From Chionis minor (Eukaryota > Chordata > Aves > Charadriiformes > Chionididae): a DNA stretch of 64,000 nt. A model generated the notes under the pieces. It was given only the letters and a program-made list of their open reading frames with translations, did no database searches and had not been told where the DNA came from. Every line of letters starts with the position of its first letter. Positions within the stretch are counted from its first letter, which is position 1. Position numbers and translations under genes: made by a program. Of the stretch, positions 11,601-24,644 are shown piece after piece. The DNA lies in assembly GCA_013398295.1 (NCBI GenBank), contig VZSF01010139.1, positions 124,001-188,000 on the forward strand, in the 5' to 3' direction.

Positions 11601-14600
11601 AGAAGGGGTGACTCAATTTTTGTGGTTTTCAAGCATTATAAATTTTGTTTTCAAGCACAGGTGAGGTTTGAATCCCTATCTGCAAACACCCATGTCCCAA
11701 GTGCCCCTTTTCTGTAGTGGGGAGACTGGTAAAGGAAAATATAGATGTGAAAGAGGCCCTAAAGTCTTCAAGCATGTCGGGCTCTAACCAGTTTCCCCAT
11801 ACCTCCCCAAAGTGAATATATGGAGCCGAGATATGAATGAAGGAGCAAAGTTTTCTGGCTAAATGACATGGGTTTGGTGACACTGTTTTCAAGACATGGC
11901 ATCAAACTCTTAGGCAATGTCTACGCTACAGAATTGCGCATTGCAAAGGAGCATTCCCAGGTGCTTCAATTTGCTTTTGATCCTCAGACCGGTCCCTTGC
12001 ACGCTGCTGGCCTTGGCTCACTAGCACCCTCCAAACAGTTTACAGGCACAGTTCGGCAACCGGCACGGCCAGGGACCATTCCCAGTTGGCAGCTTGGATG
12101 TAGCCGCTCTGTTTTGGAAAGCAGGAGAGTTTAATGAATGGATGCAGGCATTTCTGTGCCAGTTGGCCTCCAGGCTAGAGAGTGGTCCTGGCCGTGTTTA
12201 ATTTTCTAAAACAGACACAGCCTCGGGTCTCCTTCTTATCTCTGCCATTGACTTCCTGGGTAGTGAGGGCTTGGCTGTTTACCTATAAAAACGACTTTGT
12301 GAAAATGGAGCATGCATGAAAGAATGGTTTCAAAGACTATTTGTTATGAATATGGTTCTTTTTAACTTAACAAGTCATTCACAAACTGATCTTGGCTTGC
12401 TTGGATTAAGTTAGTGTTCAGAGATATTCACTGATCATTTACTGCAAGAAACATTCAGCCTCCGGTCTGTTCGCAAATGGTTTGTTTTCTTTGCTTCCTT
12501 TTTGCAGTGGGGGACTGGCCAGCTGAGAGATCTGCTTTTGTTTTCCCTCTCCTTGATTTGATGATTGAAGCTTTTCAAACAGAACTACAACACAGGGCAA
12601 ATATCCACAATGAATTTCTAGATAAATAAACACTTGGGCTGAGGTTATTTTGGATGAACGGCAGTCTCAGCGCCTCCAAATGGCAAATAATAGAGTGAAC
12701 TGAGCCCAGCCATTTTTTTCCAGAGTTAGAGGACTTCTGCCATCCCTCCTGTTAACCTGTGCTTCTCTGTTTCGTGGTTTTGCTCATCGTTTCTGAAGCA
12801 CTGTGAAAGACACAGTTTGGGCTGGTTAAGGGTCAGTCCAGGTCTCCCTTGAGAAAACTTTTCCCATTGCCACGTTGCCCAGCAGTGGGGTGAGGATTGT
12901 TCTTGGACTGGGTGCTCAGGAGGTGTGGGCTCAGGGGGGTCAGCCCCTTGAAGGGAGGTCCAAGCAAGGCAACTGTTCAGCCTTTCCCAGGAGGAGAAGG
13001 CCCAGGAGACGTGCTGGAGGCAGGCTTGCATCACCTAAGCATAGCTCTTGGCTCCATCATTTGCTCATCTGCGGCTTTGCCTTCACTCATTTGTTTCCTT
13101 AGATGAGTTCCTCTGCCTGCTTATTTGTGTTAGGAAAATTATCGTTCTTGTATTTTGGTCTGTGTCGCTTCCTCTGGGCCTGTTTTGTTATTGCACAGAG
13201 GGATGTCTCTAATGAAGTGGACAGAAGGAGGAGGACTCAGGGCTTATTTTTATCCTATACATAGGAAGTTGGCCAGAACAGGGGAAAACAGAGCAGAAAG
13301 TCCTCAGAGCATTTCCACCCCTCAGCCCTGGAGACAGCAATCCCCAAAGACCTTGCTCAAATGTTCCACTGCTGCCTGGAGACGCTGCCGAGGAGAACTT
13401 TCTCCGCAGTTTTGCTTGTTTGTTTTTGAAAGGAAAAGCATGCATTTGCTTCTTGCCACAAGGATGGGGCTTGCTGCCCTGCCATTGCTGTGATCCAAGT
13501 TTCTTTTATTAACGACTTAAACCTCAGACCACCAGACTAACTTTAAAAAAAAATGGAATTTGTATATATATATTGGTAGTGTGACAGCACCTAGAGGCCC
13601 TGATGGAGCTGGCAGTTACATCACACATTTTTAAAGGGAGATGAGAGCTGCTTCGAGGAGCCTCAAACCCAAACTGAACAGCTGGGCTCAGGGTAGCAAA
13701 ACAGGGCAGAAATGCAGAAAAATATAATGGTTATCCTGCTAACACAGAGAACAGAAATGAATAGGATGAAGCCAGACCTTGTGGGTGTTGGTTCAATGAC
13801 TGGCTCATTAGACCATGTTGTTGCCCTAGAAATTTTGGGGAAACTGAGACGTGTTTTATGACTAGATGTTTACCTTGCATTCACATTTTCTTTGTCCCAT
13901 TAGATCTCCTTTCCAGAAGGACCATAGGCCATCTTTTTTTTTTTTTTTTCCCCTGAGTGGTGATGTCCAAGGAGAGGAGCAACAGACCAGACAGCCAGGG
14001 CTCTCCCACACAACTTCCCCAGCACAGGACGGCATCACCACTGAGCATCTCCCTCCTCTGACGCTGGTCCTGTAACACAGCTGGGCTTCAAAAGAGGATG
14101 CTCCTCTCCCACGTGCTTCAAAGAGAAACCAGGAGTCACAGAACAATTACTCCCACTCGAAAGACAAGGGGAAATCCTCTTCTAACAGAGGATCATCCTG
14201 TTAAAATGAGGATGTCTGGCAATTTATGACTCGCTGCTTTAAACCTTCCTGCCCCTACTAAAGAGACACAGCAGACAGTAAAGCTGGAGGCAGATACAAA
14301 AGAGACCTGACATTGGCAGCACTCGAAATACAGTGGGGGAGATGGGAAAGCCCTTTTTTGCTGTCCTCATTAGCATGACTTAATTAACAGTTATAATGTT
14401 ATCAAACAGAGGTTGCCATGCAGGAGGGATGCGCAAGCTGGAAATCAAAGCTTTAGTAAATAGATATTTTGAGACCAAAAACCACCACTGCATAATTTTG
14501 CCTGACTTCCTCTATAATTTATACCAAAGGTAGACCTTTTCAAATAAAAAAAAAGGTGGATTTAATTGAAAGATGTTATTCATGTGATATTTTTTGGTAA

Positions 14601-16674
14601 TAATTTTAGCAAGAAAACTTGAAGCAATTTATTTTGCAAAATACGACTTATCTGCACTTTATTGGCTTTCATTTTCATTTCCTACTCATAAGTATTTTCT
14701 AAACCCCAAAGACTGCATCCTCTGTAACGTTTAGACTTCTATCGTCTTAACTTTTTTTCTGTTATTGACTCCAAATTTAAAAAGAATATTCTTAACCTGG
14801 GGCAAAGAAAATGTTGCATTTTGACACTGTGGAACTCCTGCAACCTACTTTAAATATTAAAAAAATTAATATCTCTGCCATCTTTTTTTTTATTGTCTCT
14901 GTCATTTTTATAGCTATCCCAGCTCATTTCATATCAGTTAGTCTCAGCCTGGGTTTTGGAAGTGGTGGCACCTCTTAATCTCAAGAATATCTTGGCATCT
15001 TGATATCTGGTGTGGCAGTAAGACAGGTTGTCCTCCCAGGAATGAAGAGAAAGCAGTTTCAGCAGAAGGTCCTCCGTCACACATGGCAGTTGAATGTCAG
15101 GCCAGCTGGCATCAAGAGCTAGAAACAGGAAGGCAGTGATTCATTTATCCCAGGTTTTAAGTGGCAAAGAGAAATCCCATCTCAGGACTCACAGAAAAAC
15201 AGAAGAGAAAGACAGCCAAAAGAGACAGTCCTTGGTGTGGGCAGTGCTGTGTGGGGCAGCTGTGGGGGGACAGCCAGAAGCAGAACAGATCATCCAAATT
15301 ACTACCATACCTGGTTCTCCACATGGAGCAGCTCATCCAAACATGAGCTAGTCCCTGTCCAGATTAGATTACTCCATGCCCATTCATATTCTAGGTATTT
15401 CTAAGAAAGCATCACAGCTTCTGAAAGCTCAAGCTCACCCAGAATAGCTTTTGAATATAGAGAAGGTCATGGTTTTACTTCAGACCAAGTCCATCAATCT
15501 TTACACCAACATCACCGAGATCTGAATTAGCACTGGGATGTTTAGCACGGGCCACTAACAGAAGAGATTTCTCAACGTTAAAGGGAGAGAGAGTGACTGT
15601 GAATTATAAAGCCACATCCTTACTGGCAGCTATAAATTTGGATAAACCTCCTCCCCCACTGCTCTGGATTCTCGTATGCTGTCTCCTCAGGCTGTTTCCC
15701 TCTCACTTGTGAAATATATTACAGTAGCCAAATTACCAGGGGATGAATGACCTCAATAAATTCACTCATTCTTCTCTAAGAGAAGATACCATGCTGTGGA
15801 GAATAGAGTGAGAATGTATTTTTCTCCCCAGACTTGCAATTATTCCCATTGTGTGCCAATTTTATTGGCAGGTGATTTTTTCCTCCCTTGGTTGGCCCCA
15901 ATTTGAATTTTTCCATTCTGCTTTCCACTGTAAATGACTTTTCCAATTACTGTATTTTAGCTCATATCAATGAGATCTGTATGGGGGATGAGAATGAAGC
16001 AGCGCAGGTCCTCAGCCAGTATATACATGCCTTGCTCAACACATTTCAAGAGGTCTCTCTTCTGCTCTGCCCAGCTCAGGATCCATGCAGCAGTGCTGTG
16101 AACACTGAACAGAATCCTACTATATTTTTTTGTAGACAGACTTGCTAAACTGGTTATGCATGAGAAAAATTCTCCCCCAAGTTATTAGAGGAATGGCTGA
16201 ATTTCATTGTTTCTTCTTTTGTGCAGTATGTACTTATAAAGGTACCTCTGCAGTCTGACAAAAATAAATATTTATTTCTGGGGAACAGAGCAAAATTTTT
16301 TATAGAGATACGAAATCAACCCATCTTCATCTAAAATTCAGCAGAAGCACAGGCCCTGCCGTTCATTTTCCTAGTAACTTGCCTCAGTGCTCTAAGCAAA
16401 GAGCTTAGGGGCAATGGCACCTGAAGGGCTCCCAAGAGTAGCAAAAGAAGTTCAAGCCTCATTGGGCAAAAAGACCTAAGCTCCCTGGAGAAAGCCTCAG
16501 AATGGCAGTAGAGGCAGAAAACAGCTGAGAAAATTCCTACTCCAAATCCCTAAGTATTGTGTTCTTTACAAAACCTTGTCAATATTAATGTAGCTTCTCT
16601 TCCAACTGAGAACAGAAAGGACTAAAGATTCGTTTCAGCATCCATCCAGGTAGCTCCAACCTTTCTGGGGCAAC
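8601..16674. other. Long noncoding interval, no gene seen
   Basis: Eight kilobases without a recognisable exon, RNA gene or CR1 copy. It contains a 16-nt T run at 13934-13949 and short A-rich stretches near 13545 and 14545. Stretches near 11.9-12.2 kb and 12.8-13.4 kb are more GC-balanced and have overlapping short frames on both strands, none with a domain I recognise. Confidence 0.5.
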
Positions 16675-17205
16675 AGAATCACAGAATCATACAACAGTTA
16701 GAGTTGGAAAGGACCTTAAAGATCATCTAGCTCCAACCCCCCTGCCATGGACAGGGACACCTCCCACTAGACCGGGTTGCTCAAAGCCTCGTCTAACCTG
16801 GCCTTGAACACTTCCAGGGATGGGGCAGCCACAACTTCTCGGGGCAACAGGGAAGTGTATCACCACCCTCAGTAAAGAATTTCTTCCTGAGATCTAATCT
16901 AAATTTCCCCTCTTTCAGTTTAAAACCATTACCCTTTGTCCTATCACTTTATTCCCTGATAAAGAGTCCCTCCCCACCTTTGCCATAGGCCCCCTTTAAG
17001 TACTGGAAGGCTGCCACAACGTCCCCCTGGGGACTTCTCCAGGCTGAACAACCCCAACTCTCTCAGCCTGTCCTCATAGCAGAGTGGCTCCAGCCCTCTG
17101 ATCATCTTCGTGGCCCTCTGGACTTGCTCCAACAGGTCCATGTCCTTCTTATGTTGGGGGCCCCAGAGCTGGTTGCAGTACTCCAGGTGGGGTCTCACAA
17201 GAGTG
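16675..17205 (-). mobile_element. CR1 LINE, ~530-bp 3' fragment
   Basis: In reverse complement this is a standard avian CR1. The octamer-type tail is at 16675-16690 (agaatcacagaatcat). The 3' UTR 'ccatggacagggacacctcc' is near 16746, then the ORF2 C-terminal region extends to about 17205. The minus strand encodes [20 protein letters not shown] and [11 protein letters not shown], the post-catalytic part of CR1 ORF2. It is 5'-truncated at about 17205 and immediately faces another CR1 in the opposite orientation. Confidence 0.92.
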
Positions 17206-17220
17206 TGACCACGACCACAG

Positions 17221-17365
17221 GACCTGGAAACATTCAGTTTGCAAGGGGCTCTGAGCAACCTAATCTAGTTGAAGATGTCCCTGCTCATTGCAGGGGATTT
17301 TGGACTAGATGACCTTTAAGGGTCCCTTCCAACCCAAACCATTCTATGATGCTATGATTCTGTGA
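17221..17365 (+). mobile_element. CR1 LINE, short 3' end
   Basis: Starts near 'acctggaaacattcag' and continues with 'gctctgagcaacctaatcta', 'gactagatgacctttaaggg', 'tcccttccaacccaaacc' and the octamer tail 'attctatgatgctatgattc'. This is the last ~145 bp of avian CR1 in plus orientation. Its truncated 5' end lies within about 15 bp of the truncated 5' end of the minus-strand copy to its left. Confidence 0.9.
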
Positions 17366-20300
17366 CCCTGGACATCTGAGAGTTATGTGTGGCTTGAGAA
17401 GGAGCTCACTGATGGATTCAATCCTACCATTGCATACTGGAGGAGGACCCGTGCTGTTTGCTTTCTCCCCAGACAGTGTTCTGGATTATGCAGCAGCTCC
17501 CATGCCAGTTGACCAGCCTTGGTCACAACTTGAGAACTGTCCATGGGACCTGAGACACAGTTTGACCATTGCAGCTCAGACCAGATGGGGACAGTAAGTC
17601 TTCTTTTTATGCACACTGCTTTTGTGTGAGAGCAAAGTGCATGAAAAAGTTCCTTCCTAAAAACTCTGAGCAGAATAATTTCTCCACAACTTGGCACCAA
17701 CTGTTAGCAGTGTTGCATTAGTGGAAAGTCCATTCCCTTTTGTTTATTATGAAGACCAGGGATGGAGGAAGAGAAGCAAAAAGTCAATGGCACAACAGCC
17801 TCCAACAGCAAATTCCTCTAGTATGAAGAACAGATGTGGAAGATCTGATCCAGGAAAGTAAGAGCCTTCCAGCAGGTGCTGGAGCGTCAGTGAAGCTGCA
17901 CCTCATTTCAGTTTGCGTTGGACCTATCGCTGAGCAGGGCCGTGGTGGTGGCTGCAAGAGCCTGTAGTTCTCAGAGGCAGAAACCCACTGAGAGGCCTTC
18001 ATACTGGAGCAAGACAGTCTTGCAACTACAGATGCCCATGATTATTCTACTTGCTGGTAGACTTTTATTCTTGCACAATTTTCATTTCCCACTGGTATTC
18101 TCAATATTATCAATTTTTGTTTCTCACTCGTTAGACATAAGGCGAGTTACTCTTGCCAATACCCACATCAGCCTCCAACTTGATTCCTTCTCCCTTTGCC
18201 TCACCAACCTTGTCTACACCTAAATCATGGTCACAAAGGAAAGGATAATTTCAAAAATTCTCTCTTTCAAGAGGCCAAAGGCAAATTGGGAATACAGACA
18301 CCTGTGTCCTGCCTGTGTTGGTGTGAAAAAGACAAGAAAAGGTCACCTGACGTGGGAGTCCCATAAGAGTTGTTTCACCTTACATTGTCGTTGTTAAAAG
18401 AGAGTAGTGTTTTCACTTTATCTTCTCTTTTATGACATCTGAAGGTTGGGAGGAAGCAAGATCCAACAGTAACAGAAAGCTAAAGCAATTGCTTTAAAGC
18501 CAAATCCTTTCATAATGCCCTTAAAATCTCAGTGACTGCAAAGTTTGCAGGAAAGGGTAAGATCTTCCATTAGCTGATTTCAGCTGATAAAGTTGTGAGG
18601 AGGGAGAAAAAGAGCTTTGGGGCACACGAGCACTTCTTCAAATCTCTGTAGACTTTGAAATGTCATTGTTTCCTGATTTACCTCATGAAACATAAACTTT
18701 ACTAAACATGGAACATTAACGACAAGGTGTGCAAATGTGCCTTTTCAACTCAGAAACAGAGTTGCTTCTGTTCCAGACAGAGCTACCTCTTTGGACCTAA
18801 AATGACAAATAATTCAAGTTTAAACATATGTAGTTGTTTGTAGGCCCCAAGACACTTTATGGCAAATTCATTCCAGCTACTTTTCTCAATGTCCCCATAC
18901 AAATAAGGCCTAAGTATCAAGGCCAGGAACAAGAGAGGAGACAGTTACGTACAGTCTGAGGATATGAAGCCACAGTGATTTTTATGTATACACAGACACG
19001 TGTATGTATGTATTTATATATATAAATTAGGAACCCTGAAACTTAAATCCATGTGCAGGAAAGTCTGCAAACAGACAGAAAGCTGAAGGCATTTAGGAAG
19101 AAAAAGATATTGCTGCCCGTCAGTGTGAATGCAAACTGGCATAGGTTTATCTTATGCTTTGGGGAGTTGAGATTTTCAGCTGGGTAGTTTTACTCTAAAT
19201 AGAAAGTCAGGTGTTTTTCAAAAGGTTTTTTCTTTTAATGCATCAAAATATTTTTCCAACAGAAAAGGACTGGCTTTTCAACGAGAATGGAAATTTTTAA
19301 TTCAATCTAAAATTTTGTTTATTTTAAGAAAAAAAAAAAAAGTAAAAACCAGCCATGGAAACATTCTCACTAAAAATGCTGGCTTTAGGTCAAAAATCCT
19401 TTTGAGATTTTTTCAAATTAAATACTTCCCTTTGAAACTTTAGTTTTTTAAAAGAACCTGCTTATTTTTCTTAAAGTTAACTGGGGAGGAAGAAGAGACT
19501 AAAAGCTGGTAAGTAGAGTCAGCTCAGGAAACTTTTGTGGGGAAAATTAAAAAATAAGCTTATGTTAAAATGATGATATCTGAATTTAAAAATAATTTCC
19601 ATATTTTGATCAAATAGTAGACCATCTGGCCACATCTGATGGGGCTGGCAATACTGTGTAGGTGGCTCCAGGGGCTGCACCACACTGAGGAAAAGTTGCA
19701 CTGTCAATAAAAGCAACCATGGACTGTTCGCTTCCTACATTCCCATATGTTGAGATCATTAATGGAGCATCAAATCCACAAATGTGGACATAAAATCAGC
19801 CTATACATGCCTAACTTCTGATATGAGCATCCGACTACTGCTTGGGGCCTGTGTTTGAAAAGCAGGGCCATGTCCTGAGGGCTGTAAATCCATTCTTTTT
19901 TGATGGAAAACAAATCTCAGTGGGTTTCTTTCTTTTCTTTTCTCTTTTTTTTTTCCCCCACAAAAGAGTCTTGTATTCTGCACTGTGAGCCAGAGTTGCA
20001 ATGGGGAGGGGGAAGCTGCAAATCCAGCTCAAGGCTTGAAAGATTTCCACTGTCATTGCTAGAGCTCTGCGGAGTCAGAGCCCCTTGGTGCCAAGAACAA
20101 ACACATCATCACTACCACATAATGCAAACACGATGCTCTTGTAATCTGCTGTGGGACACTGGGAATCTGCCTCCTGGGAGGAGATACAGGCAGGGAAAGC
20201 CCTGGAAATCTTTTTTGGTGACTAAAACCATGCTTTATTGCAAAGTGCGTAGTGTAAAGGGCCGTCTCTCCTTTCCAGGCTGACTTCCCACCTGCAGTGC

Positions 20301-22081
20301 GTTGCTGATTTAATAAGGGCTGAAAGGGATTATCAAGTTGTGAAGTTGTTTGCATCCTACCGGGTTGTAATGAATGAAGGTTTTTGTTCAGCTCAGCCTA
20401 ACTGAATGCTTCTTGGAGTGATCCTAGCTGGGGAAAAGCTGTAAGTGACTGGCTTTTTTGGTACATGGTTAATACTTGAACGTTACATGATGAAACGGTG
20501 GGTGCATAAAGTCCTTGTTAGTTCTGTAGTGTGCTTCTTTCCATACTCCTGTCCCAACACTTGTTTCAGGCTAAGTCCTTGCAATCTTTTTTCAGACTGC
20601 TCTGGTAACTCAGCATTCAGTGAAAGAGAAAAACTCAGTATCTCCAATTCCCGTAATTAATGAGCAACAGAAAAGCTCCTTCGCAGGTCTCTGCATTCAC
20701 CTTCCTCCTGTAACTTTGCCCCATGTTGCCTCACCCTTGGGGAGTTTGTATCAGTTGCAGTTCTGTTTACAAAACTCATGACAAGAAAGATGCTCATTCC
20801 CTGCCAATTCCCTGCAAACCAGTTGCATCCCCTGCTGAGAAGGACAAAGAGTGCCACAGGCATGCTGGGGTAAAAGCCTCTTAATCCGTGTCATTTTCAA
20901 CCCAAGAAAAGAGCAGAGCAACTCCACCCAATTAACAGACACAAAAACCACCTGTCCCTTCGGAGGCAGAGCTGTCCGAATGACAAGATTTTAAAACTCT
21001 CTTCTTCCTTGACCAGATGTTTTTATAAACATGGCACCGGCATGAGGAGTGGGACTTGCTCCTCTCCTAGACGGTCTTATCTTCCTCTTGAAAGGTCAAA
21101 CCTGCCCTGTTACGGGCCTCTCCTGCCAGTCTGACTGAGTTTTGTTCCCTCTCTTTATCCCAGTAGACTGTAGTTTTTCCTAGTCCATCTCATGCTTCCT
21201 ATCCACCAGTGGAATTTGCCTTGAGATGCTGACCCAATACGTGAGATGTCCTCTTGGTCATTCTCTGTGTCAGTGCTCATACTAACACAGTGGTACAAAC
21301 ACAAGCATTAGCAGATGCAGAGCCCCAGGTTGCCTCTTTATCTAGGAGAACCTAGCAAGTGCAAGTTGTCTCAGTGTTTCTGCTCTTATTTGAAATTTCC
21401 TCCAAAATGCGTCAAGAGCGTGGAGCAGCTAATAACAAAAGTCTGATATCTTCCTATATTTCCCCTTGCTTCAAGAAAATAAGCAACCTCACCATCTGCT
21501 CTTTCATAGCTCTGGTTCTTCTCTCTGTATGTCCCATATCTTTTCTTGTCATAGCTTTCCACAGCCTCCCTGCATCAGCCAACCTATTCAACTTTTTAAT
21601 TTCCTTCTCCCACTCCTACCTCTGAGCACTTCTTCCTTCCTGCAGATAATGTTTGGGAAAGGACCTCAGCACATTTACTCAAGTCAGGTGTTTATACTAT
21701 CTAACTTTAGTCTCCCAGGCTTTTCCATACTGGTTCAACAGTTAACGAAGAGAGAAAACTCCTCCAGGGACTGAGGGACTATCCCTAAGCCAAACTCCTC
21801 GGAAACCTTCAGAAGGGCCTGACTCTGTTCCTTGGGAACCCAGGAAGATCTGTTAGGTTGTCTGGCAAACAGATGACCCTTAAAGTGGTATGGCTATATC
21901 ACAAGGCCATACCCTGTTTCTATTTCAGATGCTGCCTAAGAGCTCATTTCTCCTATGATAAGAAAGGTGTATAACCATTACAGGAAGAAAAAGAGAGTAA
22001 GTCAGGGGTTCACAGTGGATTTTGCATTCTCTAGTCTAATACAGCAAAAGAAAATGGCTATCGAGGCCAAAATAGCTTAAT
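17366..22081. other. Noncoding interval, no gene seen
   Basis: No recognisable exon or interspersed repeat. Low-complexity sites are a TATG/TA stretch near 19003-19026, an A run near 19328-19341 and a T/C-rich tract at about 19926-19960. Short open frames around 19.8-20.4 kb overlap antisense to each other and show no domain. Confidence 0.5.
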
Positions 22082-22175
22082 ATCATAGGATCATAGAATA
22101 GTTCCAGTTGGAAGGACTTTCAAGAGGTCTCCTCAAAGCAGGGTCAGCCATGAGGTAAAACCAGGTAACTCAAGG
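22082..22175 (-). mobile_element. CR1 LINE, very short 3' end
   Basis: The plus strand reads 'atcataggatcatagaat' followed by 'agttggaaggactttcaaga' and, after a small deletion, 'ctcaaagcagggtcagc', the reverse complement of a CR1 3' end of the type with 'ctgctcaaagcaggg'. Similarity then fades by about 22175. This differs from the 'ccatggacagggacacc' type seen elsewhere in the window, so it comes from another CR1 subfamily. Confidence 0.7.
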
Positions 22176-23679
22176 TTTCATATTAGAAAAGCTCAGTGTT
22201 TTAGCTGCTTCACTTGGAGGGAAGTGAAGAAGCAGGAAGCATATGCAATTCCTACTGCAATTCTGGACTCCTATTTGTTGGATACAGGGAGGTGGGGTGG
22301 GATGGTGTAGTTTCCCTGTAGGTGTGTGGTCCACAATGGAGTCCAGGCTCCAGTAGCTGCAAACATCTGAGACTATCAGGTGGAATAAGTCACCATTGGG
22401 GGTGTTACTTGATTTCTGTCAGAGCTGGCCTGATGGTGATTGCATCCCACTGCAGGATCAGCTGCAATGCAAAGTCAGAAGTAACATCAACTAACACGAA
22501 CAGAGTTATCCTTGACATTTAGGTGCACGGAGAGGTCCTGTTTTAGACTGAAATGGTTTCTTAGCAGCCAGTTCTCCCTCCCCCAGTCTTTGTTCCTGAC
22601 TCATGTTTACCAGCTGGAGAAAACATGACAAAATAATGAAAAAAAGAGATCTGCTTTGAGCATTAAACTGCATTGCTGAAAGACTAGAAACTACTGTTTG
22701 GCCTGCCAAGGCTTTAATTGTCAACTTATGTAAGAAAGGCTCTTATTTAGTCCCTGTTTGTGTTCACCAGGGGGTTCATAAAACAATTATAAGAATCTAG
22801 TGATAATCTTCTTTCAGCCTTTATACTCCAGTCAGCCCAAAATATCAATCCAGTAGATGATTGCTTGTATATGAGGTCACTGAGCCACTGACTGGCTCTA
22901 TGACTCTCTGACTTTATTATTATTAATTGTTTTTATTAGTTACCGCTACTACAGGGCATGTGAGTCAGTCACCCAGTCCAAAGACCTTAATAGCTTCATT
23001 GTATTATGCTGATCAAAGTTGGTCCTTTCTCTTTCCCTTTCATGTGATCTTCAAAGTCATCTTTGGATGGACTGAAAAATAAAAATCTGAAAGGCAATGT
23101 TAGGCTGAGACAAAAATCGACAGCTCCACATTTTTGATAATTCAAAGATTAAAATCTTATGGTGTTAGACTGTCATCTTGTGAACAGCCTAAGACAGGCA
23201 TGAGACAACCACAGATCTTGGCTGGAAGCAAATCAATGGGCTCTCCCCACTAGACTGGGGGGCTCAAAGATCGTGAATGACAGATGCTGGTACTTCAGGT
23301 TAACTTGAAATCATTACACGTACTGGATATTAAATTAGACACTTTGGTGCTAACTGGTTGCTGGCAATCTGGTCTCGCATGCAAATGAAAAGATAAGACT
23401 TTAGGACTTTTTCGTATTCCTTTTTGCAACTTCAATACTGCTTGATTGCAAGTTGTATTTCATGCAATATCCCTTTCATTTTAAAGACAAGCTCTTGTAC
23501 ATCAGATCTTTACATAAAACATTGCTTCAGGCCTGAATCTGGAAAGTTCCAGCTCTTGCTGGACAGTGTAATATTTTATTTTTTTATTATTTGTAATATT
23601 TTATATTTTGATTTCAATTGCTACGCAATTGAATAAGGAGAATAAGGAACAATTTACCAACAATAGTTTATTTGCTAAA
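22176..23679. other. Noncoding interval, no gene seen
   Basis: AT-rich with no recognisable exon or repeat. A short TTATTATTATTAATTG stretch lies near 22914. Confidence 0.45.
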
Positions 23680-23785
23680 GAACCGAAGCATGTGCTAAAG
23701 TCCTGATGAAGACCAGGGATGATCTAGAGATCCTGATGTCTCAGCTAAAGCACATGCTTAAGTATTTTATTAAATGTGACGGTCT
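23680..23785. repeat. Old palindromic MITE-like amniote repeat
   Basis: The segment has perfect 11-bp inverted arms, aagcatgtgct at 23686-23696 and agcacatgctt at 23749-23759, around a 52-nt centre. The wording 'gctaaagcacatgcttaagt' matches a palindromic interspersed repeat I recall as common in turtle, crocodile and bird genomes. That family contains 'aagcacatgcttaagt' and usually 'cattgacttcaatggg' at its centre, and the centre here is eroded. Family assignment is from memory. Confidence 0.5.
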
Positions 23786-24644
23786 CCCTGCCCTTCTGAG
23801 TTAATGTTGGTATGAAATTCATGTCATAGAGACAAAGCAGTCAGATTTAACTCCCTTCCTCAAAAGCTTTTACCCCAGACTTGTAGGCAGCTTGGTATCA
23901 ATATAAGACGAGGTTGAATTTCTACTTCACTGCTCTTTAAATCCACTGTCATGACAAGTGAAGAACCAAGGGAATGCAAGAAAAGAGACTAAATAACAAT
24001 AAAAGTCAGCTGGCATTTCTTTTTTGTCCTTTCAATATAACTGTGGGTAGAAATACGAAACTCTCATGAGATTTGCAACTTTGTCATAAAGAAATAATAT
24101 ACTCTTAATTAAAAAGATTTCTCAGACTCAAATATTTCTAGAGGAAAAAATCTGGAATTTAGAGCTTTTTGCCTAAAGATGGAATTAGCCTGGAAAATAA
24201 AAAATTATTTTCATATCAAGAAACCAGCAGAAGATTCCATCACTCATTGCTTGCAAGATCAGAGCAATTTCCTCTGCTGTGGGCCAGGAGTAACTTATAC
24301 TTACTTTGTACGTAGTGGTGAGAGAATAGAGCTTAATATAGTGGTAATAAGATAAACTGCTAAAAGCTTTTACAGAGAAACTAGCAACTTGGAATGGGGT
24401 TTTCACCACTGATACTGAAAATGGGCCCTCATTTGGGGTGTATCTTTGCTAGAGGTCTCCATACATTATAATTTGAACAGAACTTATTGTTTTGGTTTCT
24501 AAGCAGAACTGCTTTTTTCTCACAGGTTAAATAGTGACCAGTTTGTAGAGTGTCTCTGCACCAAAAAAAAAAAAAAAAGCATACTACTTTTTCAGATTTG
24601 CATATAAGGCACAATTTAGCACAAGGAAAGAGATGCTAGAGGGT
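23786..24644. other. Noncoding interval, no gene seen
   Basis: AT-rich. A 16-nt A run lies at 24563-24578, shortly before the CR1 tail at 24645. No exon or other repeat is recognisable. Confidence 0.45.

Noticed and set aside
13934..13949. T run that might mark a reverse-strand retroposed cDNA tail
   Set aside because: No adjacent gene-like sequence or target-site duplication is visible, so it is treated as a plain homopolymer. The same reasoning applies to the A/T runs at 24563, 36574, 49277, 50060 and 55096.
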